Origin: Pseudopelobacter sp964542535 | GTDB taxonomy: Bacteria > Desulfobacterota > Desulfuromonadia > Geobacterales > Pseudopelobacteraceae | Length of the DNA: 64,000 bases | Assembly (NCBI GenBank): GCA_964542535.1 | Contig: CAZIUE010000006.1 | Coordinates: forward strand, 62,001-126,000 | Direction: 5' to 3' | Part shown: in pieces, positions 60,908 through 64,000 of the stretch | Layout: each line of letters opens with the position of its first letter | Position numbering within the stretch: position 1 is the first letter of the stretch | The notes under the pieces: model-generated | Databases searched by the model: none | What the model saw: the letters and a program-made list of their open reading frames with translations, nothing else | Told to the model about the DNA's origin: nothing | Translations under genes and position numbers: made by a program

Positions 60908-61915
60908 TCAGGCGATGCGGTAACGCTCCACCTCTTCTTCGGCGATATCGTGGGTAACGTCCAGGGTTGTTTCCCGGCCATTGTGCGTGATCCGTACCCG
61001 GCAGGTACTGCCCGGCTCGGCCCGGGTGTAGCGCAGCAGCAGGCGGCCGGCCAGCTCGTGCAGGAGCCGGTCCGGTTCCCCGGACAGCATTCCCAGGGGG
61101 GTGGTGCCGTCCATCCAGCCAAGGCTGGTCTCCTCCGGCAGCAGGGCCTGTTCCAGCCGCAGGTTGTCTTTCTCATCGCGACCGATGATCAGCTTGTGGC
61201 CGGAGTCCAGGCGGAAGTGGCGGCCGACCCTGAGCAGGCGGAAATCGCGCGGGTCAAGCTGTTGGCTGTGCTGGAACAGGTCGCGCACCTTGGGGGCGAA
61301 TGAGACCTCGGTAAGCAGGCATCCCCCCCCGGGGTTGGGATACTCCGAAACCCCCAGTTCGTCCGCCAGCCGCATCTGCTCCTTGCGGGAGCGCCCCTTG
61401 ATGGCCGGAAGCCGCTCCCGGTCCACCCATCCCTCCCGCTCCGGGATGGTTGGCTCGAAATGCCGGGCCGACAGCGGCCGCAGCAGTAACCCCTCCAGTC
61501 CGCTCTCCCGCTCCACCACCCACATGGCGTCGCGGCGCTGACTCATGGGGCGCTGCCCCAGCACCTCGCCGGTGACGATGAAGTCCGCCCCGCACTCCTC
61601 CATCCGCTCCCTGGCCCTGGCCAGCATGTGGATGCGGCAGTCGATGCAGGGGTTGACCGCCTTGCCGTAGCCGTGCCGCGGATTGCGGATCAGTTCCAGA
61701 AAATCGGAGCCGAAGCTGATGACCCTGAGGGGGATGCCCAGCTGATTGGCCACCCGCTCCGCCTCCAGGTCGCGCTCCGTGCCGTTGCCGGAACAGCTGA
61801 AAAAGGGGAGGACGAAGGTGATGGCCTCCACCTCGATGCCCTGTTCCTGCATCAGCCTGACTGCCAGGATGGAGTCCAGTCCGCCGGAGAAGAGGGCCAG
61901 TGCCTTACGTTTCAT
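60908..61915 (-). CDS. PP-loop tRNA-thiolation-like protein
   Basis: A 335-aa protein with an N-terminal PP-loop ATPase (LFSGGLDSILAVRL) and GVSEYPNPGGGCLLTEVSFA near residue 200, as in MnmA/ThiI-like tRNA thiouridylases of Geobacter and archaea. Conserved cysteines are in AVNPCIDCRIHM and GGCLLT. The C-terminal 110 residues form an extra domain. It probably activates a tRNA base for sulfuration. ATG 61915 follows AGGAG; the frame is open well upstream but without a good start. Confidence 0.78.
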   Translation of the reverse strand: MKRKALALFSGGLDSILAVRLMQEQGIEVEAITFVLPFFSCSGNGTERDLEAERVANQLGIPLRVISFGSDFLELIRNPRHGYGKAVNPCIDCRIHMLARARERMEECGADFIVTGEVLGQRPMSQRRDAMWVVERESGLEGLLLRPLSARHFEPTIPEREGWVDRERLPAIKGRSRKEQMRLADELGVSEYPNPGGGCLLTEVSFAPKVRDLFQHSQQLDPRDFRLLRVGRHFRLDSGHKLIIGRDEKDNLRLEQALLPEETSLGWMDGTTPLGMLSGEPDRLLHELAGRLLLRYTRAEPGSTCRVRITHNGRETTLDVTHDIAEEEVERYRIA

Positions 61916-62229
61916 GGGGTACTCCTGGGTGTTCGTGGCGCGGTCTGTCGGGGAGGTCGGACTCCGTGCCGCGGAACGGAAAAATGGGCGTAAAGCTAGC
62001 ACAGGGGGAATGTGCTTGTAAAGGGCGGCGCCTGTGGTGTGGGTGCCTGGCCCAAGCCGTTGCGCAAGGGGGGCTGTCGGATTGCTTGACAGTGTTCGGG
62101 GGGGGCTCCGTCGTTTGATGAAGGATGGTGTCGGTTTAATTAACAGGAAATCTGGCGGAACGGGCATGGTTCTCGCCATGTTTCGGATTCTATCCGGTAT
62201 TTCAGTTGGATAAGGAGGCTGTTTGGGGT
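61916..62229. other. Intergenic region before the PEP-CTERM gene
   Basis: 314 bp with no supported gene. It is GC-rich and contains G-runs near 62096-62105. It separates divergent genes and should hold the promoter of the PP-loop gene, which I could not pin down. Confidence 0.5.
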
Positions 62230-62245
62230 TGGCACGATGATTGAA
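62230..62245 (+). promoter_or_regulatory. Sigma-54-like promoter for the PEP-CTERM gene
   Basis: TGGCACGATGATTGAA has the perfect -24 element TGGCACG and a near-consensus -12 (TTGAA instead of TTGCA) at the right spacing. It lies 84 bp before the ATG. PEP-CTERM genes in related bacteria are known to be controlled by a PrsK/PrsR sigma-54 system. Confidence 0.6.
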
Positions 62246-62328
62246 TTCCGGGGTGCCGGTACATGCACATGTGGCCGAATGAGTAGGCGCCACCTCTATC
62301 TCAACACCGTTCCCCGGGAGGAATACGA

Positions 62329-63102
62329 ATGAAAAACCTGAAACTTGCCTGTATGGCTATCCTCGCATCGGCAACCTTTGCCGCCCAGGCCGACGCATAT
62401 TCCGTTACCATTGCAGACAGCTACAGGGGCTCAAATAAAGCAGATGTGATCGGAGCCAGCACCATATTTGATGTCAAACAAATGGTGATTAACTTCAGCG
62501 GCAGCCGTCTATCCTCTGTTGATATCTCCACCAGTTATGTAAAACCGCTCACGGATGTGGGGACCTATGGAACGAAGCTGGGGGACCTGTTCGTCAGCAC
62601 GAACGGCTACGGCACTACAGACATGGCCTTGGATGCCATGTTCACCGGCGAACAGTGGGAATATGCGTTGGTCCTGAGTCGGCACGATTTTACTGGTTCG
62701 TTTCCAGGTGAACATGACCGGACCATCAGCCTGTACCGTGTCGCCGGGGATCGTTCCAATATTGTCAAAAGTTATGCCCCTAACGGCTACATTTTCCGGG
62801 AAAATCAGGAAACTCTTATTGATACATCAAAACCGGACTATCTTCTCGGAACCGTTGGCACCTGGGACATCGACAATACCCAGACGGGAGGATACGGTGT
62901 CCTCTCCTTTGAGCTGACGAATACGGCACTTGTCGATAGATACCTGGGGTCCGGAGATTTCGGTTTCCACTGGAACATGACCTGCGGCAACGACACCATC
63001 GAGGGAGGAGCCGCGGCACCGGTGCCCGAGCCGTCCACCTTCGTGCTTCTCGGCGCCGGTCTGCTGGGGGCCGGCCTGTACCGCAGGAGCAGGAAAAACT
63101 AA
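62329..63102 (+). CDS. PEP-CTERM sorting domain protein
   Basis: A 257-aa exported protein. The signal peptide is MKNLKLACMAILASATFAAQ followed by ADA, then a beta-rich body. The C-terminal sorting signal VPEPSTFVLLGAGLLGAGLY ends in RRSRKN, the target for an exosortase. Such proteins go to the surface or biofilm matrix. GGGAGGA precedes the ATG. No exosortase or EPS genes are in the window. Confidence 0.92.
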   Translation: MKNLKLACMAILASATFAAQADAYSVTIADSYRGSNKADVIGASTIFDVKQMVINFSGSRLSSVDISTSYVKPLTDVGTYGTKLGDLFVSTNGYGTTDMALDAMFTGEQWEYALVLSRHDFTGSFPGEHDRTISLYRVAGDRSNIVKSYAPNGYIFRENQETLIDTSKPDYLLGTVGTWDIDNTQTGGYGVLSFELTNTALVDRYLGSGDFGFHWNMTCGNDTIEGGAAAPVPEPSTFVLLGAGLLGAGLYRRSRKN

Positions 63103-63127
63103 ACTAGCCATTCATTCCATATCTGGT

Positions 63128-63168
63128 GTACACGAAGGGCCACGGAACGATCCGTGGCCCTTCGTGTA
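63128..63168 (+). terminator. Hairpin after the PEP-CTERM gene
   Basis: TACACGAAGGGCCACGGA pairs perfectly with its complement around a four-base loop. There is no T-run, so it may also stabilise the mRNA end. Confidence 0.6.
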
Positions 63169-63266
63169 TGGGGCAGTGCGATGACGCCAGGTCAACACCG
63201 GTGTTTGCCTGCGGTGCAGGTAAGAAAACCGGGGAAGACAGGTAGACAGCCCTGTCTTCCGGAAGG

Positions 63267-64000
63267 TCACGGCTCCTCCCCCCGCAGCTGGTGGGCGGGG
63301 GTGAAGTAGTGGCGGTATCCCAGGAGCAGGATCAAGAAGGAGCTGATGGCCACCGCGCCGGTTATGGCGCACATGATGGCGATCTGGTAGCGCACGGCAA
63401 TGGCCGGATCGGTGCCGGAGAGGATCTGGCCGGTCATCATGCCGGGGATCGAGACGAGTCCCATGGCTGCCATGGTGTTGATGGTCGGCATCAGTGCGGC
63501 CCGGAACGCCTGGCGCACCAGCGGTTCGACCGCCTGGCGGGAGGTGGCGCCCAGGCAGATGGCCGCCTCCAGCTCTTCGCGCCGCTCGCGGATGCCTGAG
63601 GCCAGTCGTTCCGCCGCCAGGGAGGCGCCGTTCATGGAGTTGCCGATGATCATGCCGGCCAGCGGTATCAGGTAGCGGGGATCGTACCAGGGGGTGTAGT
63701 CCAGAGCCAGGCCGCAGAGTACGAAGGTCGCTCCCCCGCATCCCGCCAGCAGCGCGGTCGCCATCACCGGATAGAAGCGGGGCATCCTGCGTTCCAGACG
63801 TCCCCCCACCACCTGCAGGGTGCAGAGCCCCATCACCAGCAGGATGGCCAGGCTGGCCAGGGGGCTCTTGGCGTTGAAGACCAGGTGCAGCAGCGAGCCG
63901 ACCGCGAAGAGCTGGACCACCATGCGCAGGGAAGCCCAGAGCATCTGCCACTCCTGGCCGATGCCGCGCAGACGCGCCAGGGCGATCGCCAGCAGTACCA
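63267..64000 (-). CDS. fetB: FetB/UPF0014-type ABC transporter permease (5' end outside the window)
   Basis: About 244 codons are visible and the frame continues past the right edge. Membrane helices include SLASLAILLVMGLCTLQVV and PLAGMIIGNSMNGASLAAE. The family core is LEAAICLGATSRQAVEPLVR, then ALMPTINTMAAMGLVSIPGM and MTGQILSGTDPAIAVRYQIA. FetAB exports iron and protects against oxidative stress in E. coli. The N-terminus and the ATPase partner are not in view. Confidence 0.88.
   Translation of the reverse strand, partial: VLLAIALARLRGIGQEWQMLWASLRMVVQLFAVGSLLHLVFNAKSPLASLAILLVMGLCTLQVVGGRLERRMPRFYPVMATALLAGCGGATFVLCGLALDYTPWYDPRYLIPLAGMIIGNSMNGASLAAERLASGIRERREELEAAICLGATSRQAVEPLVRQAFRAALMPTINTMAAMGLVSIPGMMTGQILSGTDPAIAVRYQIAIMCAITGAVAISSFLILLLGYRHYFTPAHQLRGEEP

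Overview
This is a GC-rich chromosomal window from a fermentative, anaerobic deltaproteobacterium of the Geobacter/Pelobacter group. It closely resembles the acetoin-degrading Pelobacter propionicus type, although the species call is inference. The evidence is a complete acetoin dehydrogenase (aco) locus with AcoX and a sigma-54-dependent AcoR, a 2,3-butanediol dehydrogenase, many Geobacter-type conserved genes and PEP-CTERM/sigma-54 signatures.

Region 1 (1-12.6 kb, + strand) is an acetoin catabolism locus packaged with its cofactor supply. It opens with the last 24 codons of one acoB, followed by acoC (E2 with two lipoyl domains), a second acoA-acoB pair, lipA, lpdA and lipB. Then come a small unknown gene, thiC, a YtqA/YhcC-type radical SAM protein, a Lin0512-family protein, an alpha/beta hydrolase and acoX. 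The enzyme complex needs TPP and lipoate, and genes for making both lie beside it.

Region 2 (12.8-19.9 kb, - strand) runs towards region 1. A probable sigma-54 promoter near 20.27 kb leads into an outer-membrane channel-like protein, (R,R)-butanediol dehydrogenase, a 10-helix membrane protein of unknown function, a VOC protein, a DUF6506 protein, an antibiotic-biosynthesis-monooxygenase-fold protein and finally acoR. A 135-bp palindromic element interrupts the small-gene part. This looks like a coordinated butanediol/acetoin uptake and oxidation operon with several uncharacterised parts.

Region 3 (20.8-27.9 kb) holds housekeeping and metabolic genes: an aminotransferase, a metallophosphatase, larE, a DUF1847 protein, a 4Fe-4S protein, a GNAT acetyltransferase and a LysE exporter. 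A complete IS1595-family insertion sequence (1064 bp, 25-bp inverted repeats, 8-bp target duplication) has landed in a short GTGAATA-type repeat.

Region 4 (28-44.1 kb) is accessory. It has a type I restriction-modification operon in the order hsdR-hsdS-DUF559-rhuM-hsdM, with a cluster of palindromic repeats between hsdS and the DUF559 gene. After it come small lipoprotein, membrane and kinase genes, two of them very AT-rich and associated with a 33-bp repeat. Then follow a CYTH-domain protein, a GDYXXLXY/DUF4401/DUF2157 membrane operon and an orphan 353-aa protein. A promoter-like dispersed repeat occurs three times (35.68, 39.52 and 44.04 kb), each time just upstream of a minus-strand gene.

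Region 5 (44.2-64 kb) is ordinary core genome: ettA, a ferritin-like protein, a GspE/PilB-type ATPase, an acyl-CoA thioesterase, a cell-wall amidase, mutS, a methyltransferase and a DUF255 thioredoxin-domain protein. It continues with a DUF4410 lipoprotein-like protein, a macro-domain protein, yfbR, a PP-loop tRNA-thiolation-like protein, a PEP-CTERM protein with a sigma-54-like promoter, and a truncated fetB-type permease at the right edge. No rRNA, tRNA or CRISPR array was found.
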